Shown: positions 8,428 through 18,570, counted from the stretch's first letter. The stretch is 64,000 nucleotides of DNA from CBDCFV01 sp965261795 (GCA_965261795.1 OZ253476.1:4601993-4665992), one strand, 5' to 3'. The notes: generated by a model from the sequence alone, not told the origin. Made by a program: numbers and translations.

Positions 8428-9561
8428 CTATCTCCTGATCAGGTCGAAGGCCTCAAACCGCCCGTTGACAATGGGCGCCGAGTCCAACTCCAAGCACTGT
8501 TCCAATACGGCGGTGTAGGTGCTGCGGAAGTCGTTATTGGACTTGAGGTCTCCCTCCAACTGGTCCTTTTCTTCGAGTGACGGATACTCGCCGTACAGTC
8601 CGCCCTTAACGGAATTGCCTATCAGGAAGGCCACTCCTCCGGAACCGTGATCGCTGCCGGAACCATTGTCCCTGATGCGGCGGCCGAACTCCGAAAATAT
8701 CAGAACAACCGCGTCATCCGCCCGACCATGTTCCGCCAAGTCATCCGTGAAATCACTCACGGCCCTGGAAACCGATTCCCAGAGCTTGGCGTGGGTATCC
8801 AACTCTCCGGAGTGCGTATCGTAGCCGCCGTGGATCGTGTAGTAGATGCGAGTGCCCAAGTCGGCGAACAGCACTTGGGCCATGCTCTTCATATTCTGGC
8901 TCAACCCGTCCGGGCCGTACTCCACCGACGATGAGTACATGGCGGGGGCGGTGCGCAGTATGTCCGCGCCTTTCAGCGCGTCGCTGCCAGTCTGGCCTAT
9001 GTAGTCCAGAACGGCCCCTCTGCCTACTGCGCCGCTGTACATCTGGGAAAAGCACTCCAGCGTGGCTTCACGGAGCGGGTCGTCTTCCAAGTCCGGGTAC
9101 AATCCGTAGGTCTGAAGGTCACCGACCGATGCTACTGGGACTCCCCTGCAGCCCAGGGCCCTCGGCAGGCCGCGGCCGAAATGGATGGTGGTCAGCACGT
9201 TCTCGCCGTGGAGGTCCAAGTCTCTGGTGGCGCGGCCAAGCCAACCTTCGGTGCCGATGGCGTCCGGTTCGGCGGTGTGCCAGATGTCCATAGCCCGGAA
9301 GTGGGACCGGTTGGGCTTGAAGTAGCCGATGCCGTTAATGACCGCCACGTTTCCTTTGTCCCACAGTTCCTTGATGGGACCCAACGCCGGTGCGAAACCG
9401 ATATGGTCGTTTATTGGAAGGACCCTGTCCTGGTCTATGTGCACCACAGGCCGGGAATCGTAGTACAGCCCGCTGCCGTGGGGCACCACTGTGTTCAAAT
9501 AGTCGTTGCCCCCCGTTAGTTGTATCACCACGAGAGACTTTTCCCGCGTATTAGTGGTCAT
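8428..9561 (-). CDS. DUF1501 domain-containing protein
   Basis: A DUF1501 family member (sulfatase-like fold of unknown activity). Segments such as 'LVVIQLTGGNDYLNTVVPHG', 'FGRGLPRALGC', 'GGYDTHSGELDTHAKLW' and 'VVLIFSEFGRRIRDNGSGSD' plus 'HGSGG' are diagnostic and include the conserved His/Asp residues near the C-terminus. The start chosen is ATG 9561, because AGGAGGGG lies six bases upstream; the longer frame to 9633 lacks such a site. Protein length is then 377 aa. It is the first gene of the DUF1501-DUF1800 pair. Confidence 0.9.
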   Translation of the reverse strand: MTTNTREKSLVVIQLTGGNDYLNTVVPHGSGLYYDSRPVVHIDQDRVLPINDHIGFAPALGPIKELWDKGNVAVINGIGYFKPNRSHFRAMDIWHTAEPDAIGTEGWLGRATRDLDLHGENVLTTIHFGRGLPRALGCRGVPVASVGDLQTYGLYPDLEDDPLREATLECFSQMYSGAVGRGAVLDYIGQTGSDALKGADILRTAPAMYSSSVEYGPDGLSQNMKSMAQVLFADLGTRIYYTIHGGYDTHSGELDTHAKLWESVSRAVSDFTDDLAEHGRADDAVVLIFSEFGRRIRDNGSGSDHGSGGVAFLIGNSVKGGLYGEYPSLEEKDQLEGDLKSNNDFRSTYTAVLEQCLELDSAPIVNGRFEAFDLIRR

Positions 9562-10030
9562 CGACCCCTCCTGACAAAGCCGTTTGTAGCCGTTATCAGA
9601 CACGTTGCAAAGCCATAGCCTAGTCTGAGGCAATGCTCTAAGGATGCGCCTTACTGTAGTACAATCCCGTCAACATTTCAATCTGAAGGCTATCCACGGG
9701 TGTGATTAAAACTGGTTGGTTAGGATGGGAGCGCGGGCGTCCCGCCCGCCATATCCCATATCGAAGACTTCTGCCTCGGTGGATATACCATCCCTTAGAT
9801 ATTCCCACTACTTTTAATCATACCCACTATCCACTGGTGTCCGCCGGATTTTTGAGCCTCGACCAGAGACTCCGCGTAACCTGCCGGACATGTTCTTGAA
9901 TACTGGCCGTATTCTACTGAAAGACATTTTCCACGCTTTAGTTGGCGGAACTCGCCAAATGATATACTCGCGATGCCTGCCACAATAGGGTGCAATCAAG
10001 CAACATCCATCCATAAGTTCGGGGGCGCTC
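9562..10030. other. Divergent intergenic region with small GC hairpin
   Basis: A 469-base gap between the divergent DUF1501 gene and the MMPL gene. A short perfect hairpin, GCGGGCG-TCC-CGCCCGC, lies at 9733-9749, a common repeat type in GC-rich genomes. The region should contain both promoters, but I could not fix them with confidence. Nothing else is seen. Confidence 0.5.
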
Positions 10031-12232
10031 TTGACCGGATATCTTGCCCGAGTTTGTGCTAGAAGGCCGTTTATTGCTATCGGCGCATGGTTAGCGCTGA
10101 TCGTAATAGCACTGGTAATCATCCGTGTTTTGCTGCCAAGCGCCACTACCACCGAGTTCAGCCTGGCCGGCAGGTACGAGTCCGAACGGGCATCGTCCTT
10201 GCTGGAAGACAGGCTGAGGGGCCCAAGCCGCTTTCCGAACTGGTCCTCGTTCAGTCCCCGGTCCTGACTGTCGATGACCCCGAATTCCGCTCCAAGGTCG
10301 AATCGGTCCATGCCAGCATTGTTGCCCTGGGACCCGAAAAGGTACTGGGGGGACAGCATTACTTCCTTGATAACGATGCGCTCCGTGTATCCCCCGACCG
10401 CAGCACTACCATTATGAACTTTGTCTTGGCCGGGGACTTTAAGGAAGCCACGGAGAATGTCGAAGAGGTTATCCACGTCGTTGAGGAAGCCAACAACGAC
10501 GACGGCTTTCGCGTGCTCATTGGCGGAGACGCCAGCGTAGCCTTCGAGAACGGCGAGTTGAATGCTGAAGACCTTGAGAAGGGGGAACGCATCGGCATAC
10601 CCGTAGCGCTGATTATCCTGCTGGCGCTGTTCGGGGCCGTTGTCGCCACTCTGTTGCCTTTGGGATTGGCCATTGTTGCCATAATCATTGCGCTGGCCGC
10701 GGTCGGGATCATCGGACAGGCATTCGAGTTAATCTTCTTCGTAACGATGATGATCACCATGATCGGCCTTGCGGTGGGCATCGACTATTCGCTGCTTATC
10801 GTTTCCCGATTCAGGGAGGAGATGAGCCGTGGCTTGGACAAACGCGCGGCGGTTGAAAGGGCGGGCGATACGGCAGGCCGTACGGTGCTGTTCAGTGGTG
10901 TTACAGTGGTGCTGGCCCTGCTGGCCCTGCTCATTGTCCCCGTGTCTTTCTTCCAGTCCCTCGGCCTGGGGGCGATCCTGGTGGTCATCGCCGCATTGGC
11001 CCGCTACCTTGACTCTTTTGCCCGCCGTGTTGTCGCTCCTTGGCCCCAAGGTAAGTCTCTTGTCCATCCCTTTCCTTGCTAAGTTCACGCTTAAGACCCC
11101 GGAACCGTCAGGGCATGGTTTCTGGGTGACTGTTACCCACGCCGTAACCCGCTTCCCCGTCGTCAGCATACTTGTCATCGGCGTTCCGATGATAATCTTG
11201 GCGACGTTCTACTTCAGCATCGAGACTGGGCTCAACGACGTCAATACTTTCCCCGAAAAGTCTAAGACCAAGGAAGCCTTTACCGTATTCAAGGAAGAGT
11301 TTTCCGTGGGGGAAGTCAGTCCTGCGGGTTTCCTTAGCCCGGCGGAGATAGTTATAGAAGGCAACGTCAACAGTCCCCAAGTGCAGGAGGCGATGGCTCG
11401 CTTGGTGAAGTCTATTGTGGATGATCCGGCCTTCCCCGTCCCTCCCTCACTGGAGGTCAACTCGGAAGGCAGCCTCGCTTTGCTAACGCTTCCGTACCCG
11501 GGGGAACCCAACAGCCGGGCAGCGACTGCCCAAATGGCTATTCTCCGTGAACAGCACATTCCTGCTGCCTTCGACGGAGCCCCAGCTGAGGTTTACGTCG
11601 GGGGCGTAACCGCGGAAGCCGCCGACTTCTTCGGCATAGTCGACGTCTACACGCCCATCGTCTTTGCCTTTGTACTTGGGCTCAGCTTCATAATATTGAT
11701 GCTGGTCTTTCGGTCTATAGTCATTCCGATCAAAGCCATCATTATGAATCTGCTGTCGGTGGGCGCTACGTATGGCCTGTTGGTGCTGGTGTTCCAGAAA
11801 GGCATTGGCGCGGACCTGCTGGGGTTTCAACACGCCGAAGTCATCGATGCATGGATACCCCTGTTCCTGTTCTCCATCCTCTTCGGGCTGTCCATGGACT
11901 ACCACGTATTCTTGCTCAGCCGTATCCGGGAAAGGTATGACGAGACCGGGAACAACGCCCAAGCCGTAGCCTACGGCTTGCAGTCCACGGGGGGATTAAT
12001 TACCGGAGCCGCACTTATAATGGTTGCAGTATTCGGTGGATTCGCGGCCGGCGAAACCATCATCAATCAACAGGTTGGATTCGGGCTTGCTGTCGCGGTA
12101 TTCCTCGATGCGACACTGGTGAGGTCGGTGTTGGTCCCGGCCAGCATGGATGTCCTGGGCAGGGGGAATTGGTACCTGCCATCGTGGTTGGGTTGGCTTC
12201 CCGATTTGCGAGTTGAAGCTGAAGAAACATGA
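10031..12232 (+). pseudogene. MMPL-family (RND superfamily) transporter with two compensating frameshifts
   Basis: The reading starts 'MTGYLARVCARRPFIAIGAW' in one frame, continues in a second from about 10221 ('GPKPLSELVLVQSPVLTVDD'), and returns to the first at about 11001 ('ATLTLLPAVLSLLGPK'). Together it is a complete MMPL transporter of about 733 aa, with membrane segments before each of two periplasmic loops and two clusters of five to six membrane helices; 'MIGLAVGIDYSLLIVSRFRE' and 'LFGLSMDYHVFLLSRIRE' are the two MMPL signature helices. The first shift is a missing base in the G run 10218-10221 and the second an extra base in the C run 11000-11002. The protein between them is normal, so assembly or sequencing errors are as likely as real decay. 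Confidence 0.8.
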
Positions 12233-12248
12233 AATAGAGGTAGTTCAC

Positions 12249-12571
12249 ATGGTGGGACTCAACCTTGAAACTCACGCCCAGGAACTTCTGAACATACCTA
12301 CCGACTACAGGGCGGGCTACGAAAAAGCCATCCAACTCGCCCCGGAAATGGCCTACAATTATGTCGCCCACACCCGCGTTGGAGACCCGCTGGCCGAAGC
12401 GATGACTGAAGACCTGGCGGAACTTGGGCCAGGCGAATCAATGCGGCTCATCCAAGCGGTTATGGACCAGGAGGAAGGGTCCCTGCGTGACGCGCCGGCC
12501 TCAATGCGAGAATTCTTCAAGGATGCGGAAACTCCGCCCGAATGGCTCGACTATGCGGCGTTCGCCCCTAG
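12249..12571 (+). pseudogene. MpaB-type oxygenase (DUF2236), 5' fragment, disrupted by IS
   Basis: Starting at ATG 12249, this fragment encodes about 106 residues ending 'ETPPEWLDYAAFAP', the N-terminal part of an ER-bound oxygenase MpaB/rubber-oxygenase-like protein (DUF2236; 'PPEWLDYxxF' is typical). The frame then enters an IS element. Joining this piece at the CTAG (12568-12571) to the sequence after the CTAG at 14481-14484 gives an uninterrupted 382-aa protein, reading A-F-A-P-R-R-L-M-F-H-R. It lies 17 bases downstream of the MMPL transporter. Confidence 0.85.
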
Positions 12572-14411
12572 AAACGTGGCCGGAAAGTCCTGGTTGGGTA
12601 GGGGGATTTGGGCAATAAAGCCGACGTGAGCAGGATCACGGAGCACAGTTGTCCGAGCCGGACCGCGCAGAAATTGGCCGCAGCATGGGCGACAACAAAG
12701 GGGACAATATTGAGGACGACGCTGCGGCCTGTTGCGCCGCCACCGGTACGGCCCGACCACCCGAGTTTCCCGGCCACCAGGGTCAGGTTGGCTACCGTGG
12801 CAGCCAGATACAGCTGGAACCTGGTCTTGACCCTGCCGAAATAGCGGGACTGGCGAAGGCCCAACTGGACCAGCCGGGCCAACCGGTGCTCCACCACCAC
12901 TCGGCGCACTCGATATTCGTCATAGTGAGTGCTTTGCTGCAACGATCGGGCCTGCTGCAGCAGGGCTTCCTGGGGATGGACCAGCACCCGCCGCCCCCTG
13001 CTCCCCTTGGCTGCGATGCACTGGGACCGCAGTGGACATGTCCGGCATTCGGCCCCGTCGAACTGGAAGGCCTGCAAGCGGTGGACCCGCCCCCTGCGGT
13101 CCGTCCGCTTTCCCGCCGGCACGATGGTGTGGGTAACCTGTCCCGCCGGACAGGTGCAACTGCCCGCGGCCAGGTCGATGACAAAGTCATCCTTGGGAAA
13201 GTGCTTCCGGCCGGGCCGTCCCGGCACTCTGGCCACCAACCGGCGTCCCGCATCGGCGAAGGCCTGCCTGGTATCGCCATCCCCATAGGCGGCGTCGCCC
13301 ATGGCTTCCTCCACCGGCACACCGGTGTTGGCCTCGCTCTGCTCCACCAATTCCAGCGATCCCAGGTTGTCCGGAGCGTTGCCGGGCAGTACCTCCACGG
13401 CGGTGATCAACTGGGAATCCGTGTCCACCACAATCGCCGCCTTGTGCCCGTCAAACCGTCTACTGCTGCTCTTGTGGCCGTGGCGCATCTCCGGGTCATG
13501 CACCGACATCATCCGGTCCCGGCTCACCCCGTCCTTGAGATTCACTCCGTCATCGGTCCGCTCCACGTCCCCCGTTCGGGGCCGGGGGCAGGCTCTGGAG
13601 CAGCAACTGCCCCAGCAGTTCCGCCGCCGCCACTATCTGCTGCCGCTCAGCGCTGTCCTCCCCCAATTCCCCCTGCGCCTGCCGCGACAACTCCAGCAAC
13701 CGGTCGGCGTCAGCTACTATCAAGGACAGCAGCGCCGCCCGCGCCCGTTTGTCGCTCCAGTCGATGGCGGCTTCGCCCTTCACGCTGGAACCCAGGTACC
13801 CCTCATATCCCCGGGCCTTGCCCCATTCCTTGACGCTGGACTTCTCCACCGCCGCCAGCGCCCGCAACAGCTTGACTATCCCGTCCGCCAACAGATTATA
13901 CGTGTCCTTCACCGCGCCACGGCCCAGGATGTTGGTCGTGTCCAACGCCACCCGCATCCCGCGCCCTTTCAGATACCCCGACTCCCGGGCCAAACGCAGG
14001 CTGGACTCGAACACCTCCCGCACCTTGCCGTGCAGTATCAGCTGGGCGCGGAACACCTGCAGCGTACTCTTGGCGAAGGGACGGTCTTCCACCTCAATCC
14101 CCAAGGCCACCCCCGATCGTGGCCGAGGGCAGGCTCTTCCACCGGAGGTCAAAGTCGGCCCGGGCCTTGGCCTCGGCGTCGCTCACCTTGTCGTGGGACT
14201 GGAGCAGCAACGCTGTCGCCAGCAGGCTGGGCGGCACACTGTCCCGGCCGTTGTCGGCGCAGTAGAACCCGGCGAAATCAGGGTCCCGGAACAGGCGGCC
14301 CCGCAGTGATGCCAACAGTCCGTAGTAGGTGTCCCGCCCCACGTGGTCCAGATACAACCGGTCCGCTTCCCAGAGGCCCCTCTGGTCCGACCGCTCTCCC
14401 ATCATGCTCAA
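12568..14411 (-). pseudogene. IS1182-family transposase, two +1 frameshifts
   Basis: The start is ATG 14411 (MSMMGERSDQRGLWEADRLY). The N-terminal DUF772-like part runs to about 14110, where an extra base in the run of five C at 14110-14114 (+ strand) shifts the frame; the middle part ('MRVALDTTNILGRGAVKDTY') runs to about 13570, where the five-C run 13569-13573 shifts it again; the C-terminal DDE part ('DPEMRHGHKSSSRRFDGHK', a Cys-rich zinc-like segment CTCPAG...CRTCPLRSQC, and 'EHRLARLVQLGLRQSRYFG') follows. Corrected length is about 613 aa. The stop codon TAG lies inside the CTAG at the element's edge. Two separate one-base gains in G/C runs may be decay or sequencing error. Confidence 0.85.
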
Positions 14412-14480
14412 GCCCTCGCTATTTCTTGATGGCTCAAGTATAGCTGACCACCCGCCTGAAGCCAGTTTCCGGCCACGTTT
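12572..14480 (-). mobile_element. IS1182-like insertion sequence, about 1.9 kb, with CTAG target duplication
   Basis: The ends are perfect inverted repeats of at least 15 bp (left AAACGTGGCCGGAAA, right TTTCCGGCCACGTTT) flanked by CTAG on both sides (12568-12571 and 14481-14484). CTAG is palindromic, so it could instead be counted as part of the ends, but removing one CTAG plus the element restores the target reading frame exactly, which favours a four-base duplication. The interior is one transposase gene on the minus strand, broken by two +1 shifts. Confidence 0.9.
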
Positions 14481-15310
14481 CTAGGAGACTCATGTTTCAC
14501 AGAAATTCCCGCGTCATCCTGGCCGCCTTCGTCGCCGGAGTCCTGATTGAGGGTTTTACCACTAACATAGCGAAGTCTTTCTTCATCACCGGAAGAGTCC
14601 GTGAGCAGGGTCTCCGTCGATTGGGGCAGAATAATCGCCACATGGTGGAAATATTCCTTCCTGGCGGCTTGTACCGGAATGGCGATGGATGGAAACTCTC
14701 CGTTCGGATCCGGATAATTCATGCACGGATAAGACACCTCCTGAACCGGTCGGACGAGTGGGATTTCGAAGCTTGGGGGGTGCACATCAGCGCGGCCCAC
14801 TTGGGCTATGCCATTTCCTCTTTTTCGGCCAGGTTGTTGAAACACATGAAAACCCTGGGCGCGAAATACAATGACGCAGAGTACGCCAGTTTCATGGACG
14901 TTTGGCGTTACAGCGGTTACTTGATGGGTATACCTGAAACTATCCTCTTTCACGATGCTACCGACGCCTTGAAACTTTATGACGTCGGTAGTGTGTGCGA
15001 GCCTAAGTACCAGACCGAATCGGTATTGATGGCCCATTCTTTGGTCAACTCGGCCCCATTAATTGCCGGTATGACCGAACCGGAGGAACGGCGCAACTTG
15101 GCCCGGTATGTGTACCGGGTTTCCCGTGGACTTATCGGAAAAGAAACCGCCGACGCACTGAGGTACCCTCGGCTTTCTTCTTTTGGAGTCGTCCAGTGGT
15201 TCAAGATGCAACAGCGTTATGACTACATCCTGAGCAAGTTGTTTCCTGGTATGGCCAAAACCAACAATTTCACCAGGTTCACCGGCCTGCTGGACGCTTC
15301 GTTAGTTTGA
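14481..15310 (+). pseudogene. MpaB-type oxygenase (DUF2236), 3' fragment
   Basis: Continuation of the gene that starts at 12249. It resumes in frame immediately after the right CTAG and encodes 'MFHRNSRVILAAFVAGVLIE' and the DUF2236 body: 'RIIHARIRHLL', 'WGVHISAAHLGYAISSFSAR' and 'MDVWRYSGYLMGIPETILF'. The family catalyses oxidations using a histidine-ligated haem or metal centre; His residues in 'IIHARIRH' fit that region. An ATG at 14492 is available, but a protein made from it would lack the N-terminal 110 residues, so I treat this as a broken gene. Confidence 0.85.
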
Positions 15311-15826
15311 CGAGGGAGGAATCCGCTACGAATTGCCCGACCACGTATACGTCGAAGAATCCAGGCAGTGGTGACGGGAGCGCATCCTCCCATTCTATTC
15401 CCAGCCTTCCCAGCACATCCTGGGAACATCCCTCGTTTCAGGGCAATCGCATTTTTAACTACCAGTGCACCAGACAGGCCAAATCTGCCGTAAAACCTTC
15501 CGTCATTCCCGCAAAACCTTCCGTCATTCAAAACCTTCCGTCATTCCCGCGAAGGAACGTCACCCCCGCGAAGGCGGGGGCGGGAATCCACACTGCCTCC
15601 CATAAGCAAATTTACCCTTTCCAACGACTATGGATTCCCGTTTCCACGGGAATGACGCCTGCCCTCGTGAAGACGGGGGATTAAATGGGACGCCAAGCTT
15701 TTTAACGCGATTCTCTATCCCTCGTTTGCGTTGGCCTTGGCGGTGTTTTATGATTAGCTCCGGATCGAGGAGGGGCGTCACGCCAACAACCTCAAGGAGC
15801 TACGAGACAATCAGGAGTGAACTGTT
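15311..15826. repeat. Repeat-bearing intergenic region
   Basis: No gene seen. Between 15505 and 15590 three left half-palindromes (CCGTCATTCCCGC, CCGTCATTC, CCGTCATTCCCGCGAAGG) and a variant CGTCACCCCCGCGAAGG lead into a full palindrome with a GGGGGCGGGAATCC right arm. An opposite-facing partner, GGATTCCCGT-TTCC-ACGGGAATGACG, lies at about 15629-15654, followed by 'GCCTGCCCTCGTGAAGACGG', also found in the 51-kb repeats. Confidence 0.75.
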
Positions 15827-16603
15827 ATGAGTCGCCAGGCCATTAAGACCGACCAAGTAGACCGGGTCGCTATCGTCACGCTGAACCGTCCCGATGTATT
15901 GAACGCCCTGAACCTGCAACTGGTCACCGAGTTGGACGAGGCCATCAGTGAGATGGAGCGCGACGACGGTGTTGGGGCTATCATCATCACCGGGGCCGGT
16001 GAGAGGGCCTTTTCGGCCGGCGCAGACATCCACGAGAACCGGGAACTGTCCAACGATGATAACCGGGAGGCAATCACTGAGAAGAGGTCCGAGTACACGT
16101 GGCATCTTGCCACCTGCGCCAAACCGGTGATCGGGGCCATCAACGGCCTGTGCTACGGGGGCGGCACCGTAATGGCCACGTCGCTGGACTTCCTTGTAGG
16201 CTGCGAGCGTTCCAGCTTTAGGTTCCTCGCGGTGAACTACGGCCAGATGAACGCCACATGGAGCCTTCCCGTTCTGGTCGGCCTGCCAAGGGCCAAAGAA
16301 CTGCTGTATAGCGGACGTGAGGTATTCGCCGACGAGGCCTACCACATGGGATTGATCAACCACTTGGTGCCGTCGGAGCAGTTGATGGACAAGGCGGTGG
16401 AGATCGCCGCCGGCATCGCCAAGAACCGGGTCGAGGGCGTGGCCAACATCAAGCAGATGCTGCACGAACACAGCGGCCTCTCCATGGAAGAGCAGTACCG
16501 CAACGAAATAAACGCCCGCTCCGGCCGGTTCAAAGGCCTGTCGGTTGAAGACGGCTTCAAGGAATTCCTGGACCGCAAAGGGCGCAAGCCTATATCTTCC
16601 TGA
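15827..16603 (+). CDS. Enoyl-CoA hydratase/isomerase family protein
   Basis: The 258-aa protein is a crotonase-fold enzyme: 'VAIVTLNRPDVLNALNLQL' at the N-terminus, 'GAGERAFSAGADIHE' forming the first oxyanion-hole loop, and 'KPVIGAINGLCYGGGTVMAT' forming the second. The usual catalytic Glu positions fall in 'SLDFLVGCERSSFRFL' and 'VNYGQMNATWSLP'; the second is atypical (Q/M/N/A instead of E..P/GG), so hydration of a plain trans-2-enoyl-CoA is uncertain. Family length is normal. The SLC13 transporter follows in the same direction. Confidence 0.88.
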   Translation: MSRQAIKTDQVDRVAIVTLNRPDVLNALNLQLVTELDEAISEMERDDGVGAIIITGAGERAFSAGADIHENRELSNDDNREAITEKRSEYTWHLATCAKPVIGAINGLCYGGGTVMATSLDFLVGCERSSFRFLAVNYGQMNATWSLPVLVGLPRAKELLYSGREVFADEAYHMGLINHLVPSEQLMDKAVEIAAGIAKNRVEGVANIKQMLHEHSGLSMEEQYRNEINARSGRFKGLSVEDGFKEFLDRKGRKPISS

Positions 16604-16656
16604 AAAGGCCCAGACTCCCGAATATCTTACCGCCCCCAGCCAATGCGCTAGGGGCG

Positions 16657-18102
16657 TTGATTGAGGCCCTCAAGGCCGGGTGCTCTTTGCGCTATACGTT
16701 TCCCCTCACTATCAGCCAAGGCTTTCCGATGGCGTTGAAGGCAGGTACGGCCGTTCTGGTTTTCTTCGCCGTGCTGTTGGCCCCAAGCCCCGATGGTTTG
16801 ACGCCCGAAGGCCAAAGGGCGCTGGCGGTCATGGCTCTCGCGGTAGTCCTATGGGCCACTGAAGCCGTACCCATTGCCGTGACCGGCCTAGCTTGCGTGG
16901 TGCTGCTGGTGCTGGTCAACGCTGTCTCAGGCGTCGGCCAAGCCCTGTACGGCTTTTCTCAGCCGGTGTCCTATTTCCTGATCGGAATACTCTCCTTGGG
17001 GTTGGCTGTCCATAAGTCCGGACTCGCCCAGCGCATCGCCGTATATCTCGTCCGCTTGGCGTCGGGCAACCCCAAAAGTCTGTACTTTCAAATGCTGGTC
17101 TCCTTCGCGGTGTTGACCTTCGCATTACCGTCGGCCAGCACTCGCGGCGCCATCATGGTGTACATCTACGAACAGGTTCTGGCCCATTGGCAAGTGCCTG
17201 CCGGGACCACCCTTCACAAAGGGATCATGATGGCCATGGGATCACTCAACCGGCTGGCGTCCACCGCCTTGCTCGCCGGAGGCATCACTCCCGTCGTGGC
17301 GTCGTCGCTGCTTGGAGACTTTTCCTGGGGCCGTTGGTTCGTCCTGATGGCCCTGCCCTTCTACAGCCTCCTGCTCTTCGGCGGGTTGGCGTTGTTCTTT
17401 GTCTACAGATCAGGGTTCAGAGTAGCGCCGACGTCCAACTTGGAGTTGCCTCTACTCGGGCCGGTGACATGGGCCGAGAAAAAGGCTGCGGCAATCGCGA
17501 CGTGCACCGCCCTGCTCTGGTTCACCGACTTCGCCCACGGACTGCACCCGGCGGTGCCGGCTCTGATCGCCATGTGCGCCATCCTCATGCCGGGCATCGG
17601 CCTGTTGTCGTGGCGCGACCTGGAACGGGAACTGGGTTGGAGTGTATTCATCGTCGTTGCTACGTCCCTGTCGTTGGCCCAGGCCCTGGTGATTACCGGC
17701 GCCGCATCCTGGTTCGCCGAAACCTTGGTCAGCGGCGCCGACAGCTTGCACGATTCCCCGCTCATCCTGCTGCTGGCGTTGTGCGTTGCTGCTGCTTTGG
17801 TGCGAGTGATGATGACCAACATAGCCGGGTATCTGGCCTTCATGGTCCCGGTAGTGATGGCCGCTGCCGGTCCCTTGGGGCTCAACCCGTTGGTTTGCGG
17901 CCTCGTGGTGGTGGTGGTCGGAGACTCCATAGTCTATTATCCGGCCAGCGCCACCGCCAGCGTAATCATCTACCAGCGGGCCAACCTCCCCGCCTTGGAG
18001 GTGTTGCGGTTTGGCCTCATCATGACCGTCGTTACCGTGCTGGTCCTGTTCGCCATCATCATCCCGTATTGGGACCTGATCGGCCTCCCTTTAACCTCAT
18101 AA
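16657..18102 (+). CDS. SLC13/DASS-family sodium:anion (dicarboxylate) symporter
   Basis: The protein has about eleven to twelve hydrophobic helices and the DASS pattern: 'LTPEGQRALAVMALAVVLWATEAVPIAVT' near the N-terminus, 'FALPSASTRGAIMVY' for the first helical hairpin and 'MMTNIAGYLAFMVPVV' near the second SNT-like site. These proteins move di- or tricarboxylates or sulfate with sodium. The SNT motif is divergent (PSAST and TNIAG), so the substrate is unsure. The frame opens at TTG 16657; ATG 16729 (MALKAGTAVLVFFAVLL) gives a more conventional start. A cupin gene follows 24-36 bases downstream. Confidence 0.85.
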   Translation: MIEALKAGCSLRYTFPLTISQGFPMALKAGTAVLVFFAVLLAPSPDGLTPEGQRALAVMALAVVLWATEAVPIAVTGLACVVLLVLVNAVSGVGQALYGFSQPVSYFLIGILSLGLAVHKSGLAQRIAVYLVRLASGNPKSLYFQMLVSFAVLTFALPSASTRGAIMVYIYEQVLAHWQVPAGTTLHKGIMMAMGSLNRLASTALLAGGITPVVASSLLGDFSWGRWFVLMALPFYSLLLFGGLALFFVYRSGFRVAPTSNLELPLLGPVTWAEKKAAAIATCTALLWFTDFAHGLHPAVPALIAMCAILMPGIGLLSWRDLERELGWSVFIVVATSLSLAQALVITGAASWFAETLVSGADSLHDSPLILLLALCVAAALVRVMMTNIAGYLAFMVPVVMAAAGPLGLNPLVCGLVVVVVGDSIVYYPASATASVIIYQRANLPALEVLRFGLIMTVVTVLVLFAIIIPYWDLIGLPLTS

Positions 18103-18138
18103 CCTGATCGGTTTCCCTTTGACTTTATGGAGAAAGGC

Positions 18139-18570
18139 ATGTCTCAACCACCGCTGCCCCCTTTAGCCAGACGGGCCCACGACCCTGATGTCATCGCCCC
18201 CGACGGCTCCGAAATCCGGTTGCTCGTGGACGCCCGCCATTCCGCCGCCCGCGCCAGCATGGTCGAGGTAACCCTTCCGGCAGGCCAAGTATCCCGTCCG
18301 GTCTGGCACCGCACCGTGGAAGAAATCTGGTACATCCTGGAAGGCCGGGGCCGTGTGTGGCGTTGCCCGCCCGGCGCCTCTCCTGCTGAATCTCCTCCCG
18401 TCGAAGTAGCCCCCGGCGACGCCCTGACCATTCCGTCGGGATGGCGCTTCCAGTTCAGTGCCGACAACGATGCGCCCCTCCGATTTCTATGCTTCACCTC
18501 CCCACCCTGGCCCGGCGAAGCCGAAGCCGTCCCAGCGGAGGAAGGAGGTCTGGGGGAAGCAACGGTTTAG
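18139..18570 (+). CDS. Cupin-domain protein
   Basis: A 143-aa single-domain cupin. The first metal motif is degenerate ('GQVSRPVWHRTVEEIWYILEG', with His and Glu ligands) and the second is 'PGDALTIPSGWRFQF', which lacks the usual His. ATG 18139 is chosen over ATG 18127 because GGAGAAAGGC lies directly before it. The gene sits just downstream of the SLC13 transporter and may be co-transcribed. Function unknown; it could be a sugar or small-acid binding or isomerising protein. Confidence 0.8.
   Translation: MSQPPLPPLARRAHDPDVIAPDGSEIRLLVDARHSAARASMVEVTLPAGQVSRPVWHRTVEEIWYILEGRGRVWRCPPGASPAESPPVEVAPGDALTIPSGWRFQFSADNDAPLRFLCFTSPPWPGEAEAVPAEEGGLGEATV

Noticed and set aside
12649..13833. 394-aa and 380-aa plus-strand frames across the IS
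   Set aside because: They are antisense to the transposase, Pro/Arg-rich and without family similarity.
13550..14152. Programmed frameshifting of the transposase
   Set aside because: Two +1 events would be needed, there are no typical slippery heptamers or stimulatory structures evident, and IS1182 members usually have one uninterrupted frame; simple indels explain it better.
17187..18107. 306-aa frame inside the SLC13 transporter
   Set aside because: Arg/Gly-rich shadow of the transporter in another frame.
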